From: Rhizophagus clarus
Lineage: Eukaryota > Glomeromycota > Glomeromycetes > Glomerales > Glomeraceae
Length of the DNA stretch: 64,000 nucleotides
Reading direction: 5' to 3'
Assembly: GCA_015698045.1 (NCBI GenBank)
Contig: BLAL01000225.1
Location: 186,001-250,000, forward strand
The position numbers and the translations under genes were made by a program. Shown in pieces: positions 49,135 through 60,010 of the stretch (the first letter of the stretch is position 1; each line of letters opens with the position of its first letter). The notes beneath the pieces were generated by a model. It was not told where the DNA came from, did not search any database, and saw only the letters and a program-made list of their open reading frames with translations.

Positions 49135-50093
49135 ATATAGTAAATGCTAAGATTTATATTAATTTAAAAGAAATATTTACCAAATTATAGTATAATAACA
49201 TTAAATAAAATTTTTTAATACTCACCCTCAATTTACTGTATATTGTATAGTATTTTGTATAATAAAAATGTAGCAAAATCAATATTTTAATTAAAGGTGG
49301 TCAAATTAGCCCATATGTTTTTTATAAATATAATATTTAATTTTATGAAAACTAAAGTATATAAAATCAATAATATATTGAAAAAAGAAAATATTTTTTT
49401 AAAAAAATTTTTAAAAGTACGAGTGAAATTAAAATTTTTTCTTATATAGTATGAAAATCACCCCTTGCTACGCAAAATCTATATATAACTTTAACAATTT
49501 TAACTCCTTATTATGCATCTATAATTATGACATTTTTTATATTTTGCTTTCTAATAAGCAAAATTCTATATGACTTAAAAAAAATTTTATATGATAAATA
49601 AGCAAATTTTTTTGTTACCTATATATATTGTAGTAGGGCACAATGGGGGGGTTTTGGGACAAAATTTCCGTATAGGTATAATTAGTGTAAGCCTCTCCCA
49701 GCTTATTTACCGATATACGAAATTTATGTAATCTTTTTGAGATCCAAATTCGTTTGCAACCTCAGGAAATATATCGAAATCTAATATCGAATTCAGACTT
49801 AAGATCAAGCTGGGCTCAAATCCTGTTAACATACCCATCTTGCCCAAATTTTTAGTTTTCAAGTTAAAGGAGATCACCATCTTTGTTAACATGCTGGCCG
49901 ATTTTTAATCTCAAATAATATAACAAAAAAAGTATGATGCTATATTGCTTGACTTTAAAAAAGGCCAAGAGCACCGAGGACCAAAGTGTCCGAGTGTGCT
50001 CGCAGGCCGCAAATGCAAGCTCATTTTACATATCAGATTTTATGTTATCCTAGAATTAATTCTAAAACTGATTTATAGTTGTAAACAAAGATC
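49135..50093. other. AT-rich gap with a short GC-richer patch
   Basis: Mostly A/T runs. Around 49960-50030 is a less AT-rich patch, without a credible exon. Nothing else is seen. Confidence 0.45.
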
Positions 50094-50370
50094 AAATTTT
50101 GGTACCACAACCAAAGGGAAGGTACCAAAATCTTGAATGATAGAAAGTAAATCAAAAGGGTCATTGAACCTATTCTAGTAAACCATTAATTTCTTGATAT
50201 ACAGGAAATCATCCTAGAGCCAATTCTTTACCAAAATACTGGGGACAAAAAGTTATACGAAAAAAAAAGTCTCACCTCTGGGGTACCAAAATTTCTGGAT
50301 ATACAAAGATTAAGGATACTAAAATTCTGGCACAAGGTATCAAAATTCTGGCGCAAGGTACCAAAATTTT
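50094..50370. repeat. Dispersed GGTACCAAAATTCTGG motif
   Basis: At least five copies or near-copies (ggtaccaaaatc, ggtaccaaaatttctgg, ggatactaaaattctgg, ggtatcaaaattctgg, ggtaccaaaatttt), some directly adjacent. Confidence 0.6.
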
Positions 50371-50376
50371 AATAGC

Positions 50377-50631
50377 TTAGCTGACTTTCTGAAAAGCCCT
50401 AGAGCGCAACCTCTGATAGCGTTTAGAAACATAAAACCCTTTTATATGAGCTGAACATCGACCAGAATATGATCTAGTAAATCTTCCACATTCACTACAA
50501 GGAACATGTTGTTTATTAGCTAATTTTTGAACATATTTCCAATAAATTGAGCACCCATCTTCACGCATGCAAGATTTTTCACAAATTTCACCAGAGTAAC
50601 GAATAAATGGACAAGTATATTTACCATACAT
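50377..50631 (-). CDS. 84-aa Cys-rich protein, possible zinc finger
   Basis: Intact ORF: start MYGKYTCPFIRYSGEICEKS; Cys at CPFI, CEKSC, GCS, then CSECGRFTRSYSGRC and H. Eight Cys/His in ordered pairs suggest zinc binding, for example CSECG...C-x2-H. The end is Arg-rich. It is divergent from the 127-aa ORF, starts 98 bp apart. It may be cargo of the polymerase element to its right. No family recognised. Confidence 0.5.
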   Translation of the reverse strand: MYGKYTCPFIRYSGEICEKSCMREDGCSIYWKYVQKLANKQHVPCSECGRFTRSYSGRCSAHIKGFYVSKRYQRLRSRAFQKVS

Positions 50632-50729
50632 AATGTAAATATTTTTTTTTCATATACTAAATAATAAATAATAATTTAAAATAAAAAGTTTATATAAGTA
50701 ACATATAATAAACCAAATACTTTTACACA

Positions 50730-51113
50730 ATGAGTACACAAAATCAATTAGCAGATACCAAGCCTACATATCAAGAAATCGAACAGGCATTAATAAATGT
50801 AGTCAAGGCAGGTATTTATTATAGAAGGCCAAAAGATGGCAAATTCATGCAAAGCTATAAAGAAAGAGTCAAGAAATTGCGTCAGGTAGAAGACCCTGAT
50901 GAATTTATCCTAGAAAATGCAAAAAGATTATTCCCAATTAAGGATAAGTATCATCAAATCATGGATGAATACAAATCTTGGTATGGAAAAGATCCAAAAA
51001 TTCTCAATGCTGTTATAGACCTATATAAGTTATATTATAAATTAGCTAAGGATTATTTCAATACAGAAGAACAGGTTAATGAAGAAACTGAAGACTTCTT
51101 GTCATCAATTTGA
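50730..51113 (+). CDS. 127-aa helical protein, unrecognised
   Basis: Intact ORF, MSTQNQLADTKPTYQEIEQ start, then basic helical part (YYRRPKDGKFMQSYKERVKK) and an acidic end (NEETEDFLSSI). No membrane span or known motif. It forms a divergent pair with the Cys-rich ORF at 50631. It could be a small element-encoded protein. Confidence 0.5.
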   Translation: MSTQNQLADTKPTYQEIEQALINVVKAGIYYRRPKDGKFMQSYKERVKKLRQVEDPDEFILENAKRLFPIKDKYHQIMDEYKSWYGKDPKILNAVIDLYKLYYKLAKDYFNTEEQVNEETEDFLSSI

Positions 51114-51151
51114 TAAGACCCACTGGGGAGGCACCATATTTTTCCATAAGC

Positions 51152-51258
51152 AGTCAGTCACTTTTTGTGGGCAGTCAGTCATTTTTTTCGTGGGCAGTCA
51201 ATCATTTTTTCGTGGGCAGTCAGTCACTTTTCATGGGCAGTCAGTCACTTTTCGTGAA
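51152..51258. repeat. Tandem repeat, 20-23 bp units
   Basis: Five units of GGGCAGTCAGTCACTTTT(C)GT type follow the 127-aa ORF. Units are adjacent with no unique spacers. Confidence 0.85.
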
Positions 51259-51318
51259 TAATTATTATTTCTTTTCATATATTCTCTTAATTTACAGGGA
51301 TATCTAAGATTAAAAAAT

Positions 51319-51624
51319 ATGTGCAGTAAACAGGCTAGTCAAGCAACTGATCAGATTAGTCTGACAAGTGAGCAGATTAGTTTAGCAAGTGAGTGGGTTA
51401 GTCCAACAAGTAAGCGGGTTAGTCTAGCAAGTGAGCGGGTTAGTCCAACAAGTGATCAGGTTAGTCTAGCAAGTGAGCTGGCGAGTCTACATTGGGCCAA
51501 AGTCGAGTCAATGAAGAATTTACATTGGGTCAAAGTCGAGTCGACAAAGAGTCATGTCGAGTCAACAAAGAATCATATTGAGTCGACAAAGAGTCAGGTT
51601 GAGTCAACAAAGAATCTAAAGTGA
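51319..51624 (+). CDS. Repeat-coded ORF with 7-residue units
   Basis: Open for 101 codons from ATG 51319. Six to seven 21-nt units code SLASERV/SPTSKRV-type heptads, then 21-nt units code VESTKSH-type heptads. The open frame follows from the 21-nt period, so it may not be a real gene. It could also be a downstream exon of the 127-aa ORF, but no splice pair was found. Confidence 0.3.
   Translation: MCSKQASQATDQISLTSEQISLASEWVSPTSKRVSLASERVSPTSDQVSLASELASLHWAKVESMKNLHWVKVESTKSHVESTKNHIESTKSQVESTKNLK
51340..51618. repeat. Two 21-bp minisatellites
   Basis: First array: ggttagtctagcaagtgagc, about seven copies (51350-51485). Second: gtcgagtcgacaaagagtca, about five copies (51526-51618). Confidence 0.85.
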
Positions 51625-51634
51625 AACTGGAATG

Positions 51635-51765
51635 AACTTGGATGATCTTAGATCGATCTTAGATGAATCTGTGATCATTCTAGAATCATTCTTGGATGAT
51701 CTTAGATCAATCTTAGATGAACACGTGATCATTCTAGAATTATTATTGGATGATTATACATGAAT
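51635..51765. repeat. ~60-bp direct repeat, two copies
   Basis: ttggatgatcttagatc(g/a)atcttagatga, followed by gtgatcattctagaatcatt, occurs twice; the second copy contains CACGTGATC. A third partial copy ends the block. Confidence 0.75.
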
Positions 51766-54039
51766 TAAAAAAAAAGAGAAAGGCCCGATATGGGCGAACT
51801 TTATTATATAATAATGTATGTGATCTGACTACACATCACTATCTAGCTTATGCCTGAAGGCTAGATATGTGAAATGTACATTCGTTTTGATATTTCTCTG
51901 GGAGCTTGGCCCTCATAGCTCTTTTTTCTGCCTGTTCATGAGGAATATCAGCTTTTACCATATTCTTATAAAACATAATGCGCCAATGGAAATATGGTAA
52001 AGTAGTTATTCCATCTGATAGGATCTAACGCTTAGTATCTATGGGACAGAGAGCCTTCTTCTCAGACTCGACCAGAGATAATATGTGGTCCTTTGATCAG
52101 AAACCAACATTCTTGGCATAGAATACCTTTTTCTGAAATAGACAATCCTGATATACTTGAGTTAATGTGGATTTACTTTCGGGATATGTGTCTGTTGCCA
52201 TTTCTTCCATACCCTTCTTACTAACCCCCTTATGCTTAGACCTTGTAGAATTATTGGCTAAGACATAATGGTAAGACTTGGCTCGAATGTGAAAAGATTC
52301 TGTGATTACATTACCTGGAGTCTCATCCTTGAAAAGTCCAATAGTCTTAGTGTCATTGAGATCAAAGAGATCTGGATGCTCAGCCATATCTTTATAGATA
52401 TCTTCAGTCTCGACTTGGAATATAAAGGAATCTGTATCCATATAACCAAGCTGGGCATTATCACCATATCTCTCCTTTACATATCCATACCAGAATCGAT
52501 ACATATGGAGCTTGCTAAGACCCAAGACAGATGTCCCAACAATGATGGGTTTATTGAGAGTCATACTAGCCTTTTCCATATGCGCACCTACTAGAGTATC
52601 TCCAATTGGACGTCCATACTTAAATCTTGAGCTACTGACTTTCTTCCGGAATGCCTTTTCATCCTGCTTATCATTCAACTTCATAAGCTTGACGTCCTGG
52701 TATTTGCGGACATTCTCCATAGTCTTGCCATATACTGAGTTATTCATGAGCTTGAAGAAGTCTTTTTCAAAGACATTCTTAGCTCCTTAACATTTCTCAG
52801 TATTAAATGCAATATATGGGGCTAACCAGTTAGTCTGATCGAAAGAAAGGATCTCTGAAACTTCATCTATAATCATGCCTAATTTTACATAGTATTGGAG
52901 CTCTAGGTAATGGATGATATAATCCTTTCTCGGGCCAAGGTGGGGGACTAACTTTTCTGTCTTAGAGAAACGTCCTCCATCCAAGTTATTTACAAGCTCC
53001 TCATTATATGGGCTAAGCCAATCCTTTTCTACTGCAACATTCTCTACGGCTGGGGGTAAGTCTCTCAAATAATCATGGGTCTTGAGAGGGAAGTGAGACT
53101 TAATATTTAAGAAATATCCGCGTGAAGCATTTGCCTTAGTCTTAAGAATTTTTTCGAGATATTTCTTTTGCATAGCAGGGTTTTTTAGAAAATATTCCCG
53201 GCTAGCTTCCCATTGATAATTTCCAATAGGTAATAACTGGCTCATAGCCCAGCCATAAAGATTGTTTGCGTCTACATATGATATCTATGATGTGAGTTTG
53301 GATGGGTTGAATGCCTGACCCATCTTGGGATTATTGGCTTTGAAATATCGCTTACAAACCTTAGAGATGCCACCCCTCTTGGCCTTTTCGATAAAGTCAT
53401 ACATCGACATATCTGTAAATAGCTCGATCTTAACCCCAGTTTTCTTGAGCATAGCATCCCAGGATAAGGATGGGGCAGAGACATAGTGGCTGGGATCAAG
53501 CTCATAATATTTTATGCATGTCTTTCAGAATTGGGTCCAGACATCTGCAAGAGAGAGTATGTTAATTTTAAGATAAAGATCATGGTACTCACCTAGATTT
53601 TTACAGCCATATGTTTTCCATACTTTTTGTGCATGATGGTAGTCTTCCTGTGAGATCTTCCCTTTTAGAGTTGTAGTAAATTTGTGAATTGGTAGGAGTT
53701 CAGTCTCCAAGAATCTATCTTGAGAATCGATATAGTCATAACAATATATTCCCTTACGAGTTGCTAGGGAAATTTGGCCAGGAGTAAAGTCTTTAAAGTG
53801 CTGGCTGGTAATAGGGTGGTTGTCGCCCAAGTTTTTTGTGAGATTCGCCAAGCTATTGTTCATGAACTGCTGGCTGTCAATATATTTGAGCTGACCTACC
53901 TTCATGGACTTATATCACTCAAATGTCTCAGCTATTACCTTAATCTGATGCGCATTGACTGAACGTCCAACAGATTCACAGACTAAATGAGAGTCATAGC
54001 CCCTAAAGTTATGAACACTAGTCAAAATCAATTCTATCG

Positions 54040-54240
54040 GATACATATCGGGGACTTATATATCAGCGGCTAATCGGATAAATATCGGGTATTTTTACAT
54101 ATCGGGTACCTGATTTATTACACTTCAAAATATGTCTAATTACCAAGACCCCGATATCTAAACTATTGGTCACCGATATGTTATTTAATATATATCGGGC
54201 ACAGTTCTATCTTACACATATCGGGTACCCGATATGTGAT
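54040..54240. repeat. Left subterminal repeats of the CACTA element
   Basis: Several copies of ATATCGGGTA and its complement TACCCGATAT in both orientations. In En/Spm such repeats bind the element's TnpA protein. Confidence 0.75.
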
Positions 54241-54574
54241 ACAAATTTTAATACGTTAGATTTCATATTATATAACGTATTAAGAAATTTTTTAGAGTTT
54301 ACTTTCTTTATAGATTTTTCTTTTTAGAAATTTTTAATTCGTTTAATGTAGTTAAAAAATTTTTATTGTCTTATTTATTGAATGCATTATCAAGTTTATA
54401 AATTTTTTGTAAAGTGTTTAAAAGTATAATTATTATTGTTAATATTTTTATTTTATTACGTATTTTATTACAATAAATTAATAAAAAAGTTACAGTCATT
54501 TATAATACAATTTTAAGAAAAGTTTGCTCAAACTTTTCTTAATCGTGATCACGTTAGGATCAAGAGGAACAAGG

Positions 54575-55135
54575 GAAACTGCAACCTAAAATAAATAAAA
54601 GAAACGTTAAACTGTTTCTTTAATATTCAAAAAATATCCCTCCCTCTCTCCTTACATTTCAAGTCCAGAGTCTAGCAATCTGAAAAAAATAAAGAAAGAA
54701 ATGTTAGTAACGTTTCTTTAACATTAAAAAAAAATCACCACCCTTTCCAACTTACATTCCCAAGTCCGGTTCATCCAAGAAGGCTGGCAACCTAAAAAAA
54801 ATAAAGAAAGAAACATTAGTAACGTTTCTTTAATATTAAAAAAAAATCCCCCGCCCTTTCTAACTTACATTCCCAAGTCTGGTTCGTCCAAGAAGGCCGG
54901 CAACCTAAAAAAAATAAAGAAAGAAACATTAGTAACGTTTCTTTAATATTAAAAAAAAATCACCACCCTTTCTAACTTACATTTCCCAAGTCCGGTTCGT
55001 CCAAGAAGGCTGGCAACCTAAAAAAAATAAAGAAAGAAACATTAGTAACGTTTCTTTAATATTAAAAAAAAATTCCCCCCACCCCTTCCAACTTACATTC
55101 TAAGTCCGGGAGTCCAGCAACCTAAAAAAAAAATA
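54575..55135. repeat. ~113-bp tandem repeat, five units
   Basis: Units with GGCAACCTAAAAAAAATAAA, then GAAACATTAGTAACGTTTC (a small hairpin) and CCCAAGTCCGGTTCGTCCAA. CCT recurs at about 54791, 54904 and 55017. Inside the CACTA element. Confidence 0.85.
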
Positions 55136-55833
55136 AAAAAAAATTATGGTTTAGAAAACCGTAAAAATAGATTGATCATGATAATCAATGATCGTCAAAT
55201 TAAATTAAAATGCCGAAACTATTGCATGTAAACGCCAAAAGGTTTCGGCAGTTTAGCAAAAATGAGTTTGATCACGTATTTTGAAAATGTGAAAGATTAT
55301 TTCAAGATTTTATATTGTAAATTAATAGATTAGTTCTCTCAATTTGATCTATGGAAAGATTTTAGTAACATTTTGGAAGAATCAGCAGTATTAGATCTGT
55401 TACGCCTAAATGTACCTTTTTTAAAAATTTATTGGGGACATTTCATCATTACAATATATTATATAATATATGACGACAGATTGTTTATTTAATTAATACT
55501 TTAATAAAAAAAAAATGAATGTTTATTGAATAAAAGCAATTTATTATAATAAGCTTTAATTACTTATAATTGAGGTCGAATTTTTTAATTTCAGTTGAAT
55601 ATAGGCCGATATTAAATCAAATTATAAAATAGTAAAAATATTAAAATAATAATTAGATGACTATATAATATATATATATATTTAATAAAAAATAATAATA
55701 ATAAAAGATAATAAAAAATAAAAATAATAATAATAAAAATAATAAAAATATAAAAATATAAATAAAAAATAAAAATAAAAATAAAATATAAAAAATACAA
55801 AATAAAAAAAAAATAAAAATAAAAAAATATAAT

Positions 55834-56440
55834 TTACAGATTCCGAGGCCGCCGATGCACAGTGTTTTTACGCCGCCTACGACTGTGGTGGTTCCCTAAG
55901 AAATATATATAAATTTAGAACTTAAATAACTTAAATATAAATTAAAAAAATTCTTAATAATTACCAGGTCTGTCCCAAAACCTTGTGTGGAACTGCCTAT
56001 AATATTTTTCTCCTTCCCGGGACCATCTTCCATTTCGCGCACCATTCCTCCATTCACAGAAATTCTAAAAATGTTAATACTATTAGTTTTTTATTTTTTT
56101 TTATTTTTTTTTTATGATTTATTATTATTTTACTAACATTAAAATTCCTGACCAAGTTTCTCCACTTTCTTTCTACCTGTTGGCCAGTGAACCTCACGCG
56201 GAACCATCTCTGAATTCTTCGAGCTAGGCTCTTCCAGAATTCGGAGCGGTCCTTTCCGGGTATGTCATGGTAGTAGTTGTTCCTTCTCCTTTACATTATT
56301 TATTTAATTTTTAGATCAGGAAACGTAAGAGAAAAAAAAACTAGAATATGATCAAAGTTATTTATTAGTTTTCATTTAATTTTTTACTTCCTATATCTTA
56401 TTAAATATTCAGTTATTGCATCAGTCCAATTTGCGGGCAT
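55834..56440 (-). CDS. Small Myb/SANT- or MADF-like DNA-binding protein of the CACTA element
   Basis: Four exons: 56388-56440, 56138-56288, 55965-56064, 55834-55895; 366 nt, 121 residues, all GT-AG and in phase, no stop inside. Start MPANWTDAITEYLIRYRK. A trihelical pattern follows: WTDAITEYLIRYR, then SEFWKSLARRIQRWFR and VERKWRNLVRNF, as in Myb/SANT-like domains where spaced Trp residues form the core. C-terminus Arg-rich (SRRRRKNTVHRRPRNL). Position inside the transposon suggests a TnpA-like factor that binds the subterminal repeats; this is inference. The gene is intact while the host polymerase gene is dead. Confidence 0.65.
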
Positions 56441-57253
56441 TTTAAGAAAAAGAATATATAATAATAAAAAATAACGGCAACAAATTTTAAGAAAAAGAAT
56501 ATATAATAGAAATAACGACAACAAATTTATTGTAAGAAAAAAAAAAAAGATGAAACCTCTTTTTAAAAAACAATTTTTTATCACCTTGTATTATTATATT
56601 AATTACCCTTCAAGAACATTTACGTAAATTGTTCTAATTTCTCAAATATGTCATGATTGTTATGATCTGTCTTCTTTATATTAATTATAATACAGATACT
56701 GATCTACAATACAATTAATCACAATGAACAAGTTAAACTCGACCTAAACTCAATTATTATGATCGTGATTCAAGATAAAGGTCTTCTTTTTAATTATATA
56801 TCAAATCTAAAAAAGGTAAAATCTAATAATACAGATACGTAAATAAATAGTGTTTTTTATTTTGGTTTATAATAAGCTTTTGCCAATTATAGACTACAAA
56901 TAAAATAATTACGGATCTACAATACATTACACAAAGATCTTGAGCGAATGAGTTAAACTCGAGTTGAACTTGAGTTCAACTCGAGTTCAAAGCGAACAAT
57001 TTAAATTCAAAATAAAATATCCAAGATTAACAAAAAAGTTGGTAACGTTATAATGAAATCGGTAGTAAAACTTAATTTAATCATCTTTAATTAGGTATAA
57101 AAATTCTGATAAATTTAATAAAATCAGTGATTTTTTAATAATTTTATCAACTCAAGTTGAGCACGAATAGTGAATAATCAAGTTTGTGCTTCTTCGCTAA
57201 TATTGACTTGTGCATTCGATAGGTGACCAATTTTGTGGCTGATGTGGCTGAAT

Positions 57254-57674
57254 ATAATATTACCCAAATAACCAATAAAAATTGATAATTTTGTTGATCA
57301 TGTGATTGCACGATCATGATTTAATTATTTTATTTATCGTATTTTTTTTTTTTTTTTTTAAAAACTTTTCTCTCTCTCTCAAATTTTTACTTTATTGTTT
57401 TGTCTAAAAAATAAAGATAAAGGTATATTTTTTGTTGAAATTTCTTTTCCCATTATTATGTTATTTATAATATTACCCAAATAACCAATAAAAATTGATA
57501 ATTTTGTTGATCATGTGATTACACGATCACGATTTAATTATTTATTTATCGTTTTTTTTTTTTTCAAAACTTTTTTCTCTCTCTCTCAAATTTTTACTTT
57601 ATTGTTTTTGTCTAAAAAATAAAGATAAAGGTATATTTTTTGTTGAAATTTCTTTTCCCATTATTATGTTATTC
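57254..57674. repeat. 213-bp direct duplication inside the CACTA element
   Basis: Copy 1 is 57254-57466, copy 2 57467-57674, head to tail. Both run from taatattacccaaataacca to ttcccattattatgttatt, with small differences in T-runs. A third partial echo of the last part (actttattg...ttgaaatttc) lies at 57752-57813. Confidence 0.85.
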
Positions 57675-58369
57675 TTAACACTCTTATTAATATATTTTTC
57701 CAATGTATTTCTTCTCACTAACGTCCTAAACAATGTTCTACTATCGAGTTTTTTACTTTATTGGTTTTTCTAAAAAATAAATACAAAGGTACATTTTTTG
57801 TTGAAATTTCTTTTTCCATCCTGTTAACACTCTTACTAATATTTTTTTCTAATGTGTTTCCTCCTACTAACGTTCCTACTAACAATGTTCTACTGTTAAA
57901 CATTTTTTATTTCTTACTTTTACTAACACTTCTACTAATATTAACACTAACATTAATACTTATACTTTATATTTTTTTTTTATTGACGTTCCTTTTCTAT
58001 TTCTACTAACTTTCATACTAACATTAATACTAACACTTTCTAATGTAAAAATTTTTTTATTAACGTTCCTTTTCTTTTGCTAACACTTCTACTAATATTC
58101 ATACTAACACTTTTATTACTAATATTTTACTTTCTTTCAAATTAAATAGATATAATGAAATGAAAACAAGCAAACAAGTGAACATTAATTGTAAATTTGT
58201 GTAAAGAGTAGTGAATTTTTTTTATAATATTTTTTGTATAATATTTTTTTTTATTATCGATTGAAAATATAAATAAAACTTTCAGTAATTACAATTAAAT
58301 GAATTAAATTACTTTTAAATTACAATTGTATTTAAATTATAAATCTACTACTATTAATGCCCTATAAAT

Positions 58370-58745
58370 GCTATACTTTTCGGATATCCGATATGTGTGA
58401 AAATTATGAAATTATGCTTATATTTCAAATACAAATAGGATACATATCGGGTATATATAGGATACTTATTAGCACTATCCGATAAGTGTATAATATCTGT
58501 CCGATATTTTTTTTAAAATATATCGGGTACCCAATAAATCTATAATATGTAACCGATATTTAACTACCCAATATGTATGAGAAATGTACCCGATATGTAC
58601 GTTATATGTCACTGATTTTCTGCATCTGACGGGTACATATCAGGTACCCGATATGTGTAGTATTATTAAATAGCATACACATATTTCACACATATCGGGT
58701 ACATATCAGGTACCCGATATGTACCCGATATGTACCCGATAGCAT
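58370..58745. repeat. Right subterminal repeats of the CACTA element
   Basis: Dense ATATCGGGTACCCGATATG-type palindromes, especially 58614-58741. Confidence 0.8.
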
Positions 58746-60010
58746 CGATTTTGACCAGTGGAAAGACTACTGGGATTGGGGTCTTCCATGGCTCGATTTG
58801 GAGTTTAAGATTGCAATCTCTATGTGCAGACCCTCGAAACTTACCTGTTATGTGGTAGTAGTTCCAGACCTTATCTATAGTGAACTTACCTTTACAGATC
58901 CAACAGGTATCAGCCTCAGCGAATTTCTTTTTATCTTCTTCTGTCACAATGCGTTTATGCTTAATGGCTAAAACATTATTTATTTCTATTAACTCCTGAT
59001 CTATTCTTCGAACGAATTCTTGGGTAGCATTTTCACCTCAGTATAGGTAAGGTCCCCATACGTCTCCAGTATCGATCCAGTGGACTAAATACTAGCAGAA
59101 ACTGTTAGCATATTGCTCTGAAATCAAGCGGATTTTTCCTCCATTTATTAGGCTAGGTTTTTTGTTTCCAGCCTCAAAATCGGCTATAATAACACATGGA
59201 GTATTGATCATCCGGCTATAGTTCTTGAACTGCTTGAAATCATTGACCCCTTTTACTGGTAGATTAACTCTCTGGATTGCCTCTTCTAACCCGAAACAAT
59301 GTTCTTGATGATGGACTAGGGTATTTTCTGATGAAAAGCTTTGAAAACATCTGTTGCAAAGATGCTTTTTAACTTTGTGAGCATTATCCTTATATACTAA
59401 CCCATTATGATTTTTAATCCAGAGGAAGTGATTCTTTTGTTCATACTTTTCTTCTTCAGACTTTGTAATATTGGTAAGAGCCATGAAGTGGATAACATGG
59501 GTTCTTTTTTCTTAACATTTATTCAGATTATTATGCTTACAATTTTCTATTTTGCATGAATTTGGAATATAGATGTTCTTACTAGCTATTACTGGTTTAG
59601 GGGTAGCTGTTTCTTCTTTCCATTCCCAGACATTGATGGAGAAATCTGGGTTCATTTCCTCTATCTTATTAAATATGCGTGGACAGATTGGAGTGGACAT
59701 GGGGATTCCATCTAGCTTGACGACATCTAAGTAGGGCTTTAGTTTCGTTGCTCAGAAGATTCGTTCAAGATGGTTTGTATCAGGCTGAGCCTGATGGGCG
59801 AAATAGCATCCTAATGCACCTTGGAGACATTTTTCAGATAATACATTTATTTCTGGATCGATGAGATCTTTATTATCTGGATTAATGGTACACTTGGTAT
59901 TGGCTAGCTTCTTGGGTGTGGGCTCATAAGACCCTCTGGTAGCTCGACTGTAAGTATATACCTCAATAGAAACTATATCAATTCATACTAAAATCCAGTT
60001 AGATCCACAC

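Larger units (their letters stand above)
54016..58760. mobile_element. CACTA-type DNA transposon, 4,745 bp, non-autonomous
   Basis: Ends CACTAGTCAAAATCAATTCT (left) and, reversed, CACTGGTCAAAATCGATGCT (right). About 33 of the first 37 bases match. GAA flanks both ends (54013-54015, 58761-58763), a 3-bp target duplication; removing the element plus one GAA rejoins the polymerase frame at its Exo II motif. CACTA/CACTG termini and 3-bp duplication are typical of the CMC (En/Spm) superfamily. Subterminal TATCGGGTACCCGATATGT-like repeats crowd both ends. No transposase is inside; one small DNA-binding gene is (55834-56440). Confidence 0.88.

Noticed and set aside
51152-51258. CRISPR-like spaced repeat
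   Set aside because: Units are directly adjacent without unique spacers, and the genome is eukaryotic.
53272-53505. 77-codon minus ORF in another frame
   Set aside because: Shadow; the polymerase frame is open through this stretch and continues its conserved motifs.
55612-55800. Ile/Tyr/Phe-rich minus ORF
   Set aside because: Arises from an A/T-only tract (AATAAAA repeats) in the CACTA element.
57718-58009. ORFs on both strands around 57.8 kb
   Set aside because: T-rich ctaac/attaat repeat sequence, no domain or splice support.
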